A stretch of DNA of 64,000 bases from Lacrimispora algidixylanolytica (GCF_003609635.1 NZ_MCIA01000034.1:186001-250000); one strand, 5' to 3'; shown: positions 24,409 to 34,642, counted from the stretch's first letter. Translations and numbers: made by a program. Notes: generated from the letters alone by a model not told the origin.

Positions 24409-26538
24409 CTACAGATGAAGAACTCTTGATTTTATTTCTTTTGTCTTACCGGTATTCCAGAAATTTTCTCCTAGATAACCACAAGTTCTTCTGGTTACAT
24501 TCATGCGATTTTTATCCTTATTATGGCACTGAGGACATTCCCATTCCATATCTTCGTTAATGATGATTTCTCCATCGAATCCGCACGCCTGACAATAATC
24601 GGATTTTGTATTAAATTCCGCATACTGAATGTTGTCATAGATAAACTTAACCACGTCTTCCATGGCTTCCAGGTTATGAGCCATATTGGGCACTTCTACG
24701 TAAGAGATAGAGCCACCAGAGGAGATCTTCTGGAACTGACTTTCAAAGGTGAATTTAGTAAAGGCATCAATATTCTCTCTCACATCCACATGATATGAGT
24801 TGGTATAGTATCCCTTGTCCGTTACATCCGGAATAATTCCAAAACGTTCCCGGTCAATTTTAGCAAACCGGTAGCAAAGAGATTCCGCAGGGGTACCATA
24901 AAGACCAAAACCAAGTCCGGACTCATCTTTCCAACGATCCACGGTTTCACGCAGATGATTCATAATACGAAGGGCAAAGTCTTCTCCCTCTTTCGTCGTA
25001 TGACTCTTTCCTTTCATAAGCTTGGTTGTCTCGTAAAGTCCGATATATCCAAGTGAAATGGTAGAATACCCATCAAGTAACAGCTTATCTATGGTCTCAC
25101 CTTTTTTAAGCCTTGCGATCGCACCATATTGCCAATGAATCGGGCTAACATCGGAAAGAGTCCCTTCTAAGGATTTGTGTCTGCACATAAGAGCTTCATA
25201 AGCCAGGGCCAGACGGTCCTCCAGTAGATTCCAGAATGTCTCTTCTTCCCCATTTGAAAGAATTCCAAGCTGTGGCAGATTTAAGCTCACCACGCCCTGG
25301 TTGAATCGTCCTTCAAACTTATAATCGCCGTTTTCATCTTTCCATGGAGATAAAAAGCTTCGGCATCCCATACAGCTAAATACATTTCCTTCGTAATATT
25401 CTCTCATTTTCTTAGCAGAGATATAATCTGGGTACATGCGCTTGGAGGAACACTTTACCGCAAGCTTTGTTATATGATCGTATCTGCCACCTTTTAAGCA
25501 GTTGCTTTCATCCAGTACATATATAAGTTTCGGAAAAGCTGGAGTTACATATACCCCTGCCTCATTCTTAATCCCTTCCAGCCTTTGACGAAGAACTTCT
25601 TCCACAATCAATGCATTTTCTTCTATGTACTCATCCTGGTCATCCAGACATAAAAACAGAGTAACAAATGGTGCCTGACCATTGGTTGTCATTAAGGTGT
25701 TAATCTGATACTGTATGGTCTGCACGCCAGATCTTAATTCATCTCGAAGGCGGATAGCAGCCATCTTCTCTACGACCTCTTTTGAAACCATATCGCCAAA
25801 CTCTTCTTTGATCTGCTTACGGAATTTATTATTGCTCTTTCTTAAATATTTACCAAGATGACGGATGTCTACTGACTGACCACCGTATTGATTGCTAGCA
25901 ACAGCAGCAATAATCTGAGTCATTACAGTACATGCGACCTGAAAACTCTTAGGGCTTTCAATCATCTTTTCATTCATCACAGTTCCGTTATCTAGCATGT
26001 CTCCTATATTAATCAGACAGCAGTTAAAAATCGGCTGCACGAAATAATCTGCATCATGAAAATGAATGGATCCCTGTTCATGAGCAAGTGATATTCTCTC
26101 GGGAAGAAGCATTCTTTTTGTTAAATCTCTAGAAACTTCTCCTGCGATATAATCTCTCTGAGTCGATGCCAAAATTGTATTTTTATTGGAATTTTCTTCT
26201 GCAAGTTCTTTGTTCTCATTCTTGATCAGTTTTAAAATAGACTCATCGGTAGTATTCGCTTTTCTAAGGAGCGCTCTTTGGTAACGGTATATGATATACT
26301 TCTTCGAAAGGGTGTATTTATTCCTTTCAACAAGGCTGCTTTCGATCATATCTTGTATGGTCTCAACACTGATCACATCATCTGAATGGTCTTCCACATA
26401 GTCCAGAATCGCGTTAATCATGTCATCTTCAGCTCGCTCAGAAGGCTCTACTTCCGCATTTGCCTTTCGTATCGCTTTAATGATCTTTGCCCTATCATAG
26501 TCCGCCATTCTGCCATCACGCTTTTGAACCTTAATCAT
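24409..26538 (-). CDS. nrdD: Anaerobic ribonucleoside-triphosphate reductase
   Basis: 709-residue class III reductase making dNTPs without oxygen. N-terminal ATP-cone (about 1-95, starting KVQKRDGR) for allosteric control, central barrel, four Cys of the zinc site (CQACGF and CPQCHN), and the C-terminal glycyl radical Gly687 in RRTCGYLG. Start at 26538 with AAGGTGA upstream; the ORF's longer form starts upstream of a good site. A candidate NrdR box lies in the promoter region, and nrdR itself is at 34107. Confidence 0.97.
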   Translation of the reverse strand: MIKVQKRDGRMADYDRAKIIKAIRKANAEVEPSERAEDDMINAILDYVEDHSDDVISVETIQDMIESSLVERNKYTLSKKYIIYRYQRALLRKANTTDESILKLIKNENKELAEENSNKNTILASTQRDYIAGEVSRDLTKRMLLPERISLAHEQGSIHFHDADYFVQPIFNCCLINIGDMLDNGTVMNEKMIESPKSFQVACTVMTQIIAAVASNQYGGQSVDIRHLGKYLRKSNNKFRKQIKEEFGDMVSKEVVEKMAAIRLRDELRSGVQTIQYQINTLMTTNGQAPFVTLFLCLDDQDEYIEENALIVEEVLRQRLEGIKNEAGVYVTPAFPKLIYVLDESNCLKGGRYDHITKLAVKCSSKRMYPDYISAKKMREYYEGNVFSCMGCRSFLSPWKDENGDYKFEGRFNQGVVSLNLPQLGILSNGEEETFWNLLEDRLALAYEALMCRHKSLEGTLSDVSPIHWQYGAIARLKKGETIDKLLLDGYSTISLGYIGLYETTKLMKGKSHTTKEGEDFALRIMNHLRETVDRWKDESGLGFGLYGTPAESLCYRFAKIDRERFGIIPDVTDKGYYTNSYHVDVRENIDAFTKFTFESQFQKISSGGSISYVEVPNMAHNLEAMEDVVKFIYDNIQYAEFNTKSDYCQACGFDGEIIINEDMEWECPQCHNKDKNRMNVTRRTCGYLGENFWNTGKTKEIKSRVLHL

Positions 26539-26585
26539 TCCTGTCACCTTAACCTCTTCTATATTTTGTATACACAATTTTACAA

Positions 26586-26613
26586 ACACAACATCTAGTG
26601 CTTTTTAATTATA
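26586..26613 (-). promoter_or_regulatory. nrdD promoter -10 and candidate NrdR box
   Basis: GCACTAGATGTTGTGT (26586-26601, - strand) matches 12 of 16 bases of the NrdR box ACACTATATATAGTGT. It lies just downstream of a TATAAT (26608-26613), where a repressor would block initiation. A second box is not convincing. Confidence 0.55.
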
Positions 26614-26650
26614 CACCACAAGAGGAAAAAGTAAAGAGGATTTTATTCTT

Positions 26651-27271
26651 TTAGTCAATAAAATTAGTCCACATCTTTTCTTCTTGTTCGGGAAGACTGA
26701 TTCCTGCGGCTTTTCCGGCTTCCATACATTTTAGCATCCATGCCATATTTCTCCCAAGGATTCTCATGACCTGAAGTCCTTCCAAATCCTGCTCTACATC
26801 CTGAGGGGTTTTTCCGTGTACCATGTTCCAATAACGGGACGAAACTACAGGCATCTGGGATATGGTGAAATATTTATTAAGCGCATCGAAGGTAGATGTA
26901 GTTCCAGCCCGGCGCGCAGATACAACTGCTGCAGCCGGCTTAAATGCAAAATCTCTTCCCGCAAAAAACAAACGGTCCAGCAAAGAAAACAGAGAACCAT
27001 TTGCAGAAGCATAATAAACCGGTGAACCTACCACCAGCCCATCTATCTGATCCACCTTTTCTAAAATTTCGTTGACCAGATCATCCCCAAATATACATCT
27101 GCCAGTGGTCGCGCATTTTCCGCATGCAATACAGCCATGAATCGCCTTATTTCCTATATGGAGGATTTCAGTCTTTATGCCTTCTTTGTTTAGAGATTCA
27201 GACACTTCCCTCAGTGCCCGGTTGGTACAACCTTCTTTGTGTGGACTTCCATTGATCAGCAATACATTCAT
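26651..27271 (-). CDS. NADPH-dependent FMN reductase / flavodoxin-fold protein
   Basis: 206 residues. The FMN phosphate loop is NGSPHKEGCTN (about 7-17) and the second loop GSPVYYASANGSLFSLLDR (about 82-100). A CIACGKCATTGRC segment (about 47-59) has four Cys; this is common in the clostridial iron-sulfur flavoprotein-like group and may bind a cluster or be redox active. Start at ATG 27271; a GTG two codons earlier is an alternative. 15 bp after the SNF2 gene. Confidence 0.82.
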   Translation of the reverse strand: MNVLLINGSPHKEGCTNRALREVSESLNKEGIKTEILHIGNKAIHGCIACGKCATTGRCIFGDDLVNEILEKVDQIDGLVVGSPVYYASANGSLFSLLDRLFFAGRDFAFKPAAAVVSARRAGTTSTFDALNKYFTISQMPVVSSRYWNMVHGKTPQDVEQDLEGLQVMRILGRNMAWMLKCMEAGKAAGISLPEQEEKMWTNFID

Positions 27272-27286
27272 AACCACTCCATCCTT

Positions 27287-30200
27287 TCATTCATTTAATA
27301 AACCCAATAAGTCTTCCCTGCTTAGATTGCTCAGGGATACGGTTCCCTCTGTGATGATCTGCTCTGCAAGATCCTTTTTGGAATCTTGTAGTTTTAAGAT
27401 ATTCTCTTCAATGGTACCTTTGGTAATGAGCTTAAACACAGACACTTGTTTTTCCTGACCGATTCTGTGAGCCCGGTCTGTCGCCTGATTTTGAGCAGCC
27501 ACATTCCACCATGGATCAAAGTGTATTACCATGTCTGCCGCAGTTAGATTAAGACCTGTTCCTCCTGCTTTTAAAGAAATCAAAAACAGAGGGATCTCAT
27601 CTTCCTTAAAAGAGTTAACCATGCGAATGCGTTCCTCTTTGGACGTTGAGCCTGTGAGTATATAATAGATCAGTCCCTCTTTTTTAAGCCTTTGGCTAAT
27701 GATTTCAAGCATGGATGTAAACTGAGAGAAGAGGAGAATCTTGTGTCCCCCTTCTACTCCATTTTTCACAAGATCAATACAGGTTTCAAGCTTTGCCGAC
27801 TCTCCGCTGTAATCGTGATAACAAAGATGTGGATCACAGCAGATCTGCCTGAGCCTTGTAAGCTGAGCGAGAATCTGGATGTTGTCTCTTCCCTGCCTTC
27901 CCTCCGAATTCTCCAGTTCCTTTTTCAGTTGGTAAGCATTGGCCGTGTAGATTTCCTTTTGTTTTTTATCAAAAGCAGAATAAACCACAGTTTCCAGTTT
28001 ATCCGGCAATTCCTTTAGTACGTCTTTTTTTAATCTGCGAAGTATAAATGGCCCGATCAGACGGTGTAGTTTTTCCAGTGCCTGCCTCTCCTGGTCCTTG
28101 ACAATAGGAAGTTCATACTCTTTTTTAAATCTCTGATAACTGAATAAGAAGCCAGGCATAAGATAATCGAACATACTCCAGAGTTCAGACAAACGGTTCT
28201 CAATCGGAGTTCCAGTAAGCGCAAACTTGCGGCGGGCATCAATACCTTTTACCGCCTTGGCACTCTGCGTTGAGGCATTTTTAATATACTGTGCCTCATC
28301 AATGATCTGAAAACGGAAGGATTTGCCTTCATAAAGTTCCGAATCCCTTTTTAAAAGATCATAAGAAGTAACCAACACATCATATCCTTCTGATGTTGCA
28401 AGAAGTTCTTCTCTCTCAGCCGCCATTCCTGCTACTGTCAGAACTTTAAGATCAGGTGCAAACGTGTGAATCTCATTTTCCCAGTTATACACGAGAGAGG
28501 CCGGACAAACAATCAAAGAAACAGCGGGCTCTTCCTTTTCTTTCTCATCCAAAAGCAGAGTTATGACCTGGATGGTCTTACCAAGACCCATATCATCAGC
28601 AAGTATGCCTCCAAAGCCATAATGATCTAAGGTACGAAGCCACCGGTAGCCAGTCTTTTGATATCCCCGCAAAATAGGATTAAGTTTTGCTGGAATCTCA
28701 AAATCGCTGTCCTCCACCGATTTCATCCCGCGAACCACTGCTTTGTAAAGCTGATCCCGGTAAAGAGTTATGCTGCTACCCTCTTTTAAAATACCATCTA
28801 AATAGAGGGCTCTATAGGCTGGCAAGCGAAATGTCTTGTTTTCTAAATCCGAAACGGATACAGCCAGATCCTGGACCAGTCTTGCAACAGAAAGAAGTCC
28901 ATTGTCATCAAGATTGATAAACTCTCCATTCTTAAGACGATAATACTTCTTTTTTCTACTATATTCAGCCAGTAGCTTGTTTAGCTCAGATCCTGATAAT
29001 CCTTCTGTATCAACATTTAGCTCCAGCCAGTTGCCAACACTTCGGATGCCTACCGATATTTTGGGAGGAGGAAGTATCTTTAACTTTTTGAAGGATTCTG
29101 AAAAAAAGACCTCTCCATAGGCCATGAATTCCGAGATTCCCTCTGTCAGCAGGTTGTAAACAGACTCCTCATCCCCTCGTATTGCAGGAAGAGAGGATTC
29201 ATGCTCCTTATATTTAAAATATTTGGTTATAAGTTGGCTAATCCTAAATTCTCCAGGTACATCCCTGCAGACCGTTCGGGGAAGTCGTTCATCCTCTACC
29301 GGCTGAAACGAGTAATCTCCATAGGAAAGAGTTGGCTTTAATACCAAGCTGTTTGGACCCTCGGAATCAAATTCAAAACGAGCCTTAAGCTCTTCTGGCT
29401 TAAATGCTTCTAAATCCAGATTACCGGAATCAATGGTGCAATATGCAGCAATTCTTTTAAGTACTCGTTCATAAAACAGAGGCATATCCTTATTGTTCAC
29501 CTCGATCTCATAGGTGGCGCCGAACCCCTCCGTCATCTGCTTAAAGAATATCAAAAGTGCCTCACTACATTTTGGGTCGCAGCAATATAAATACTGGGAA
29601 TCTGCAAAATACAAATACCGTTCCCCTTCCAGTACCATTAAATCTTTGGAGATTGATACCAATACCCCTTCTCTACCTCTACGTCTGACGGTTACCGTTA
29701 ATTCGGGAGACCGGTCCGTAACCGCAACCTGACGGCTTAGACCTTTGTGATCCTCTATTTCCAAAAAGCTTCCTTTCATAAGTTCAAAGAAGCGGTCCAT
29801 ACTCGTGCGACTCAAGGTCAAAAAGCGCATAACGGGACTCGCCGAAAAAGAAGTTTTCTGAAACTGCTCGTAATGTTCTAAGTAGGTATATATTACCTCC
29901 ATAACAAATTCAAGCAGTGGCTGGCTATCCTTTTGAAATGCCTGGATGCTGTGATGAAAAGCCAAATTCTTTCCGTATTCTACATATGTGCCGCTTGCCA
30001 CTGCCCTTACAAAGGCAGAAAGATCCTTTAACACGTAAAGACGGTCCTTACCCAGCTTAAACTCAAGCTTTATCTCTCTGCGGTTTGCTCTCATTGCAAC
30101 AAAAAGCTTGACCTGATCGCCTTCTCCCTCGCTCATAATGCGGGAAACCTCACGATTGGTGTATTCTCTTATCATTGCCCTAGCTTGTTGGGAGGTAGTC

Positions 30201-30436
30201 ACAATCCTGCCCTGATTCTCTGTCTCTTGCTCTTTATATGCTTGGAGAAGAGCCTGGCAGTGGGAACACATGCCACGGTAGGAATTCCCCTGTGCGCAGG
30301 AACAAGAGTAGTCAATTGCCTGACTACCCTTGATATGAAGACTCGCCTTATATTCAATTCCTTGATCTTCTACGACTGCTCTGACTCCTGATTCACCCTT
30401 CCAGAAAGCGCTTGTCGTCATGTGTGATACTTTCAT
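27287..30436 (-). CDS. SWIM zinc-finger SNF2-family ATPase
   Basis: 1049 residues. SWIM zinc finger near the N-terminus (CSCAQGNSYRGMCSHCQ, about 44-60), a long middle region, then a SNF2 motor: Walker A DDMGLGKT (about 614-622), DEAQ box (about 712), LTGTPIEN, and motif VI HRIGQ (about 990). Bacterial SNF2 proteins translocate on DNA and act in transcription recycling, repair or defence; the SWIM form is widespread in Firmicutes and the exact job is not known. Lies 23 bp after argS, so probably read through from it. Confidence 0.92.
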   Translation of the reverse strand: MKVSHMTTSAFWKGESGVRAVVEDQGIEYKASLHIKGSQAIDYSCSCAQGNSYRGMCSHCQALLQAYKEQETENQGRIVTTSQQARAMIREYTNREVSRIMSEGEGDQVKLFVAMRANRREIKLEFKLGKDRLYVLKDLSAFVRAVASGTYVEYGKNLAFHHSIQAFQKDSQPLLEFVMEVIYTYLEHYEQFQKTSFSASPVMRFLTLSRTSMDRFFELMKGSFLEIEDHKGLSRQVAVTDRSPELTVTVRRRGREGVLVSISKDLMVLEGERYLYFADSQYLYCCDPKCSEALLIFFKQMTEGFGATYEIEVNNKDMPLFYERVLKRIAAYCTIDSGNLDLEAFKPEELKARFEFDSEGPNSLVLKPTLSYGDYSFQPVEDERLPRTVCRDVPGEFRISQLITKYFKYKEHESSLPAIRGDEESVYNLLTEGISEFMAYGEVFFSESFKKLKILPPPKISVGIRSVGNWLELNVDTEGLSGSELNKLLAEYSRKKKYYRLKNGEFINLDDNGLLSVARLVQDLAVSVSDLENKTFRLPAYRALYLDGILKEGSSITLYRDQLYKAVVRGMKSVEDSDFEIPAKLNPILRGYQKTGYRWLRTLDHYGFGGILADDMGLGKTIQVITLLLDEKEKEEPAVSLIVCPASLVYNWENEIHTFAPDLKVLTVAGMAAEREELLATSEGYDVLVTSYDLLKRDSELYEGKSFRFQIIDEAQYIKNASTQSAKAVKGIDARRKFALTGTPIENRLSELWSMFDYLMPGFLFSYQRFKKEYELPIVKDQERQALEKLHRLIGPFILRRLKKDVLKELPDKLETVVYSAFDKKQKEIYTANAYQLKKELENSEGRQGRDNIQILAQLTRLRQICCDPHLCYHDYSGESAKLETCIDLVKNGVEGGHKILLFSQFTSMLEIISQRLKKEGLIYYILTGSTSKEERIRMVNSFKEDEIPLFLISLKAGGTGLNLTAADMVIHFDPWWNVAAQNQATDRAHRIGQEKQVSVFKLITKGTIEENILKLQDSKKDLAEQIITEGTVSLSNLSREDLLGLLNE

Positions 30437-30459
30437 AGCTCCTCACATCCGTTCACTGT

Positions 30460-32229
30460 TTACATACGCTCCGGTGCTTCAATGCCCAGAACATTGATGC
30501 ATTCATTTAATACATTCTTGGTTAAACTAATTAAGCATATCCATGAAGCCTGGCGCTCTTTGTTTTCTTCTGAAATAATCTTTGTCTCATGATAGAACCG
30601 GTTGAATACATTGGCAAGCTCATAGACATACTGGCATATCTTGTGGGGAGCAAGCTCTGTAAAACTTGTTTCCATAATTTCGTTAAACCTAGAAAGTTGA
30701 AGCATTAAATCCTTCTCTGATCCAGAAATAGCCGGAAGAATTCTTGCTTCTCCCTCAAACTTGTTCTCCAAGCTCTGGTATTTTCCTAAAATGGATTTAA
30801 TACGAACAATGGTATAAAGAATGTATGGACCAGTATTTCCTTCAAACGAAACAAAACGATCCATATCAAATATATAATCCTTGGAAGCCTGATTGGAAAG
30901 ATCCCCGTACTTTAATGCAGCGAGTCCTACGATCTCTGATGTCTTTCTTGCTTCTTCTTCGGAAACATTACGGCTTTCCATGATTTTTTCATAGGCAGCC
31001 TGGCAAATATCTGTAATCAAAGTCTCAAGGCGCATAACTCCGCCATCTCTTGTTTTGAAAGGCTTTCCATCTTTACCATTCATGGTACCAAAGGTAAGGT
31101 GAGACATCTTTTTATCTTCTGAAACGAAACCTGCTTTTTTCGCGACACGGAAGACCTGAACAAAATGAAGTTCCTGACGTTTATCCGTGATATAAATATA
31201 CCAATCAGGTTTTATATCTTTTTCTCTTTCAATAATTGTTCCAAGATCTGATGTAGAGTAAAGTGCGGCACCGTCAGATTTTCTTACAATACAAGGTGGC
31301 AGCTCCTTGGAGTCGCCTTCCTGTGCAATATCTACAACAAGCGCACCTTGGCTCTCGTATGCAAGCCCTTTATCTTCTAGTTCCTTAATTAATCCTGAAA
31401 TGTAAGGCTCAGCGTGACTCTCTCCTTTCCATAAATCGAAGGAGACTTTGAGGTTGCCGTAATTCTTCTTTAAATCAACTACGGATACAGCAATAATATG
31501 CTGCCATATGGCGCGGTAAGGACGATAGCCGTTCTGAAGCTTTAGTGTAGCTTCATGAGCTCTTTTACTAAATGCTTCGTCTTCCTTTGCTTTTGCACTT
31601 GCTGCTGGATACATTTCCTCCAGTTCACTTATGGTAAACACTGGTTCTTTGGGATATTCACCCTCAAACGATTCATCAAAGTAAGAAAGGTCCGGTTTTC
31701 TGTCCCTTAACTCTTCAATAATCAGTCCCATCTGAAGACCCCAGTCACCAAGATGAACATCACCAATTACTTTATGGCCTAATAAACGTCCGTTTCTTTT
31801 TATCGTTTCACCGATAATAGCAGAGCGAAGATGGCCTACATGGAGAGGTTTCGCCACGTTGGCACCGCCGTAATCTACAACTATGGTCATAGGATTTTCT
31901 GCCCTTTCGCAGCCGGACTGTTCTGCGTTTACCATAGCATTCATATATTCTGCCAGATAGCTGGAGTCAAGCTTTAAATTAATAAATCCCGGCATAACTA
32001 CTTCTGCAGCAGCAAATACTTTGTTACCGGCAAGCTTTGCCACTACTTCTGACGCAATATCAAAAGGTTTCTTTTTAAATGCCTTGGCTGCTGCCATAGC
32101 TCCATTACACTGGTACTCGCAAAGATCAGGGCGGTTAGAGAGAGTAACCTTTGCATAGGTTTCCTCATATCCACATTCTGCAAATGCAGCCTTCATCTGT
32201 GCTGTAATCAAATCAAGAATTTTATTCAT
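30460..32229 (-). CDS. argS: Arginyl-tRNA synthetase
   Basis: 589 residues, class I. N-terminal additional domain, HIGH-type motif HVGH near 125 (AKPLHVGHLRS), a KMSKS equivalent that is degenerate as usual in ArgRS, and the C-terminal DALR anticodon domain. Start at ATG 32229; a TTG three codons earlier lies too close to AAGGAG. No T-box is found between promoter and start. Confidence 0.97.
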   Translation of the reverse strand: MNKILDLITAQMKAAFAECGYEETYAKVTLSNRPDLCEYQCNGAMAAAKAFKKKPFDIASEVVAKLAGNKVFAAAEVVMPGFINLKLDSSYLAEYMNAMVNAEQSGCERAENPMTIVVDYGGANVAKPLHVGHLRSAIIGETIKRNGRLLGHKVIGDVHLGDWGLQMGLIIEELRDRKPDLSYFDESFEGEYPKEPVFTISELEEMYPAASAKAKEDEAFSKRAHEATLKLQNGYRPYRAIWQHIIAVSVVDLKKNYGNLKVSFDLWKGESHAEPYISGLIKELEDKGLAYESQGALVVDIAQEGDSKELPPCIVRKSDGAALYSTSDLGTIIEREKDIKPDWYIYITDKRQELHFVQVFRVAKKAGFVSEDKKMSHLTFGTMNGKDGKPFKTRDGGVMRLETLITDICQAAYEKIMESRNVSEEEARKTSEIVGLAALKYGDLSNQASKDYIFDMDRFVSFEGNTGPYILYTIVRIKSILGKYQSLENKFEGEARILPAISGSEKDLMLQLSRFNEIMETSFTELAPHKICQYVYELANVFNRFYHETKIISEENKERQASWICLISLTKNVLNECINVLGIEAPERM

Positions 32230-32276
32230 TCGTTGCAAGTCTCCTTTATATCCAGAAATTTCTAAGCTAAATATTA

Positions 32277-32305
32277 ATTATATTACAAACAGTCTTAAAA
32301 ATCAA
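32277..32305 (-). promoter_or_regulatory. Sigma-A promoter of argS
   Basis: TTGATT-N17-TATAAT on the - strand. Confidence 0.78.
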
Positions 32306-32340
32306 ATTCTTTTCTATGTTCAAACGTTATAATAGCAAAA

Positions 32341-32363
32341 AAGACCGGGCAGCCCGGTCCTTT
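32341..32363 (-). terminator. Terminator after efp
   Basis: GACCGGGC-TGCCCGGTC-type GC-rich stem directly followed by TTTTTT on the - strand. Confidence 0.9.
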
Positions 32364-32373
32364 TTCATACGGA

Positions 32374-32931
32374 TTAAACTCTGGACAGATATTCACCTGT
32401 ACGTGTATCAATCTTAATCTTGTCATCTTGATTAACAAACAAAGGAACGTACACAACTGCTCCGGTCTCAACAGTAGCTGGTTTCGTAGCTCCCTGTGAA
32501 GTATCTCCTTTAAAGCCTGGCTCTGTATCTGTGATCACTAACTCAACAAACAACGGAGGCTCTATAGAATACACCTTACCATTATAGGAACATATCTTAA
32601 CAGTCTCATTCTCTTTCACAAACTTTAATGAATCTCCAATTACTTCAACGCTTAATGCAACCTGCTCAAAGTTACTGGTATCCATAAAGTTATGAAGATC
32701 TCCATCCGCATACAGATACTGCATGTCTACTCTGTCGATTCTTGCCTGTGGGAACTTTTCTGTTGGGCGGAATGTGCGCTCTAAAACGCCGCCGTTTACC
32801 ACATCTTTAATCTTTGTTCTTACGAATGCAGCACCCTTTCCAGGTTTTACGTGCTGAAACTCCATGATCTGATATACATTTCCATCGATATCCAATGTGA
32901 CACCGTTTTTAAAATCACCCGCTGATATCAT
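32374..32931 (-). CDS. efp: Elongation factor P
   Basis: 185 residues, three beta-barrel domains. Helps ribosomes through consecutive prolines. The loop KPGKGAAF carries Lys32, the residue modified in many bacteria. AAGGAGG precedes the ATG. Own promoter upstream and GC-rich terminator downstream. Confidence 0.98.
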   Translation of the reverse strand: MISAGDFKNGVTLDIDGNVYQIMEFQHVKPGKGAAFVRTKIKDVVNGGVLERTFRPTEKFPQARIDRVDMQYLYADGDLHNFMDTSNFEQVALSVEVIGDSLKFVKENETVKICSYNGKVYSIEPPLFVELVITDTEPGFKGDTSQGATKPATVETGAVVYVPLFVNQDDKIKIDTRTGEYLSRV

Positions 32932-32971
32932 AAATGATATTCCTCCTTGCGTTTCACTTATTAACTTTTAT

Positions 32972-33000
32972 ATTTTATACTATAACAAACGCATTTTCAA
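32972..33000 (-). promoter_or_regulatory. Sigma-A promoter of efp
   Basis: TTGAAA-N17-TAAAAT on the - strand. Confidence 0.7.
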
Positions 33001-33040
33001 CCGTTTTTTGCAAATATCTCCAATTTCACTTGAAAGGAAG

Positions 33041-33469
33041 TCATCTTCCTGTCAAAAAGTCCATAGCTAACGCATATCCTTTCAGCCCAAGACCGACTAC
33101 TTGTCCCGTGCATACGGGCGCTGTTACAGACAGATGACGAAATTCTTCTCTCTTATGAACATTGGATATATGCACCTCAATCTTTGGAATCTCCACAGAT
33201 CCTAAAGCATCTCTTAATGCATAGCTATAGTGTGTAAATGCACCTGGATTAATAATAATTCCTTCCGTACCATTATGATAGGCTTCTTGAATCTTATCAA
33301 TCAGGCCACCTTCATAATTACTCTGATATACCTCTAACTCATGATCCTCGTTCTTTGCTTTTTCAGCCAAAGTGGTAACCAAGAAATTGTAATCTTCAAT
33401 TCCGTAAATGCCTTTTTCACGAATTCCTAAAAAGTTAATGTTAGGACCGTTTAAAACAAGAATTTTCAT
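33041..33469 (-). CDS. aroQ: Type II 3-dehydroquinate dehydratase
   Basis: 142 residues. Converts 3-dehydroquinate to 3-dehydroshikimate in the shikimate pathway, as a dodecamer. LNGPNINFLGIREKGIYG (6-23) holds Arg17 and Tyr22 of the active site; NPGAFTHYSYALRDAL (about 72-87) and HISNVHKREEFRH follow. Between yqeG and efp in the same direction. Confidence 0.95.
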   Translation of the reverse strand: MKILVLNGPNINFLGIREKGIYGIEDYNFLVTTLAEKAKNEDHELEVYQSNYEGGLIDKIQEAYHNGTEGIIINPGAFTHYSYALRDALGSVEIPKIEVHISNVHKREEFRHLSVTAPVCTGQVVGLGLKGYALAMDFLTGR

Positions 33470-33589
33470 AGGTTTTCTTATGCCTTTCCTTTTTCCGGTC
33501 AGTTTTCTGGCAGACTTTTACGTTTCACTCAATTCCTATTATAACCGAAAATGCTGTACTTTAGCCCGGCAGAAGACTTTTCTCAATTG

Positions 33590-34099
33590 TTATTTGGCTT
33601 TCTTCTTATCTCTATGATAGAAGTATAATACAATAGCCTCCAAAGCCCTCTTTAACACAATCTGAATCTCTTCCTTTGGATTAATAGGCTTTACCAATAT
33701 GTTATAGATTCCAGCTCTTTTTGCACCGTAAACATCTGTAAAGAGCTGATCCCCTACAAAAATCGTATCCTTTGTTGTTGTTCCCATTCGTTCCATTGCC
33801 TTTTTATAGCCGCCAATGCCAGGCTTGTTTCCCCGAAAGATATAGCAGGAGCTTCCTGCAGATTTCGCAAAGGAAGCCACTCTTGGTTCTTTGTTATTGG
33901 ATAGGAGGCAGGTTTTAAGACCAATCTCATTCAAACGAATGAACAGCTCTTTTGCCCTATCATCCGCTGGTGCTCCATGAGGAACCAGAGTGTTGTCAAT
34001 ATCAAAAATCACACCTTTGATTCCACTTTTATATAAGCGTTCATAAGGAATGTCATATGCGGATACCACATCTTCATCTGGATAAAATGTCTTAAACAT
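33590..34099 (-). CDS. yqeG: YqeG-family HAD phosphatase
   Basis: 169 residues, HAD subfamily IIIA. Motif I DIDNTL (about 33-38), motif II Ser/Thr in LLSNN, and GDQLFTDVYGAK (about 117-128) for motif IV. B. subtilis YqeG sits in a ribosome/translation gene cluster and its substrate is not settled (it may act in phosphatidylglycerol phosphate dephosphorylation). 7 bp after nrdR. Confidence 0.88.
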   Translation of the reverse strand: MFKTFYPDEDVVSAYDIPYERLYKSGIKGVIFDIDNTLVPHGAPADDRAKELFIRLNEIGLKTCLLSNNKEPRVASFAKSAGSSCYIFRGNKPGIGGYKKAMERMGTTTKDTIFVGDQLFTDVYGAKRAGIYNILVKPINPKEEIQIVLKRALEAIVLYFYHRDKKKAK

Positions 34100-34106
34100 A
34101 ATTCTC

Positions 34107-34559
34107 CTACTTCTTTAACAGTTTTCCTATCTCTTCTATAAACGTATTGACATCTTTAAATTCCCTGTATACAGAAGCAAAGCGCACGTAAGCCACCTCA
34201 TCCACTTCTTGAAGTTTTTTCATAACAAGCTCTCCGATGACGGTGCTTTCCACTTCTTTTTCTTCACGGTTAAAAACTTGAAGCTCTACTTCATCAACCA
34301 TGGAATCAATCTGTCCGGATGACACCGGCCTCTTATGGCAAGAATGCAAAATTCCTGATTCTATTTTAGATCGGTCATAGACCTCTCTGGAACGGTCTTT
34401 TTTAATTACCATGAGAGGCATGGTTTCAAGCTTCTCATAAGTAGTAAAGCGTTTGCCGCATTGTTCGCACTGTCTGCGCCGTCTTATGGAACTATTGTCA
34501 TCCGCCGGTCTTGAATCAATGACCTTAGTATCTGCCTCGTTGCAAAATGGACATTTCAC
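34107..34559 (-). CDS. nrdR: NrdR transcriptional repressor
   Basis: 150 residues, standard length when started at the GTG at 34559 (AGGAGG 8 bases before). Zinc ribbon with CPFC (3-6) and CEQC (about 31-34), then an ATP-cone (about 49-139) that senses ATP and dATP. Represses ribonucleotide reductase genes; the nrdDG operon in this window is the obvious target. Confidence 0.96.
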   Translation of the reverse strand: MKCPFCNEADTKVIDSRPADDNSSIRRRRQCEQCGKRFTTYEKLETMPLMVIKKDRSREVYDRSKIESGILHSCHKRPVSSGQIDSMVDEVELQVFNREEKEVESTVIGELVMKKLQEVDEVAYVRFASVYREFKDVNTFIEEIGKLLKK

Positions 34560-34642
34560 GCCTCTATCCTCCTGTCTTACGGTCTGTATTTTATTATGTA
34601 TATCATAACTTACATTCCGCAGATTCGCAAGCCCATCTTCCA

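Noticed and set aside
32230-32340. T-box before argS
   Set aside because: Promoter to start is too short (about 40 nt) and no T-box sequence is present.
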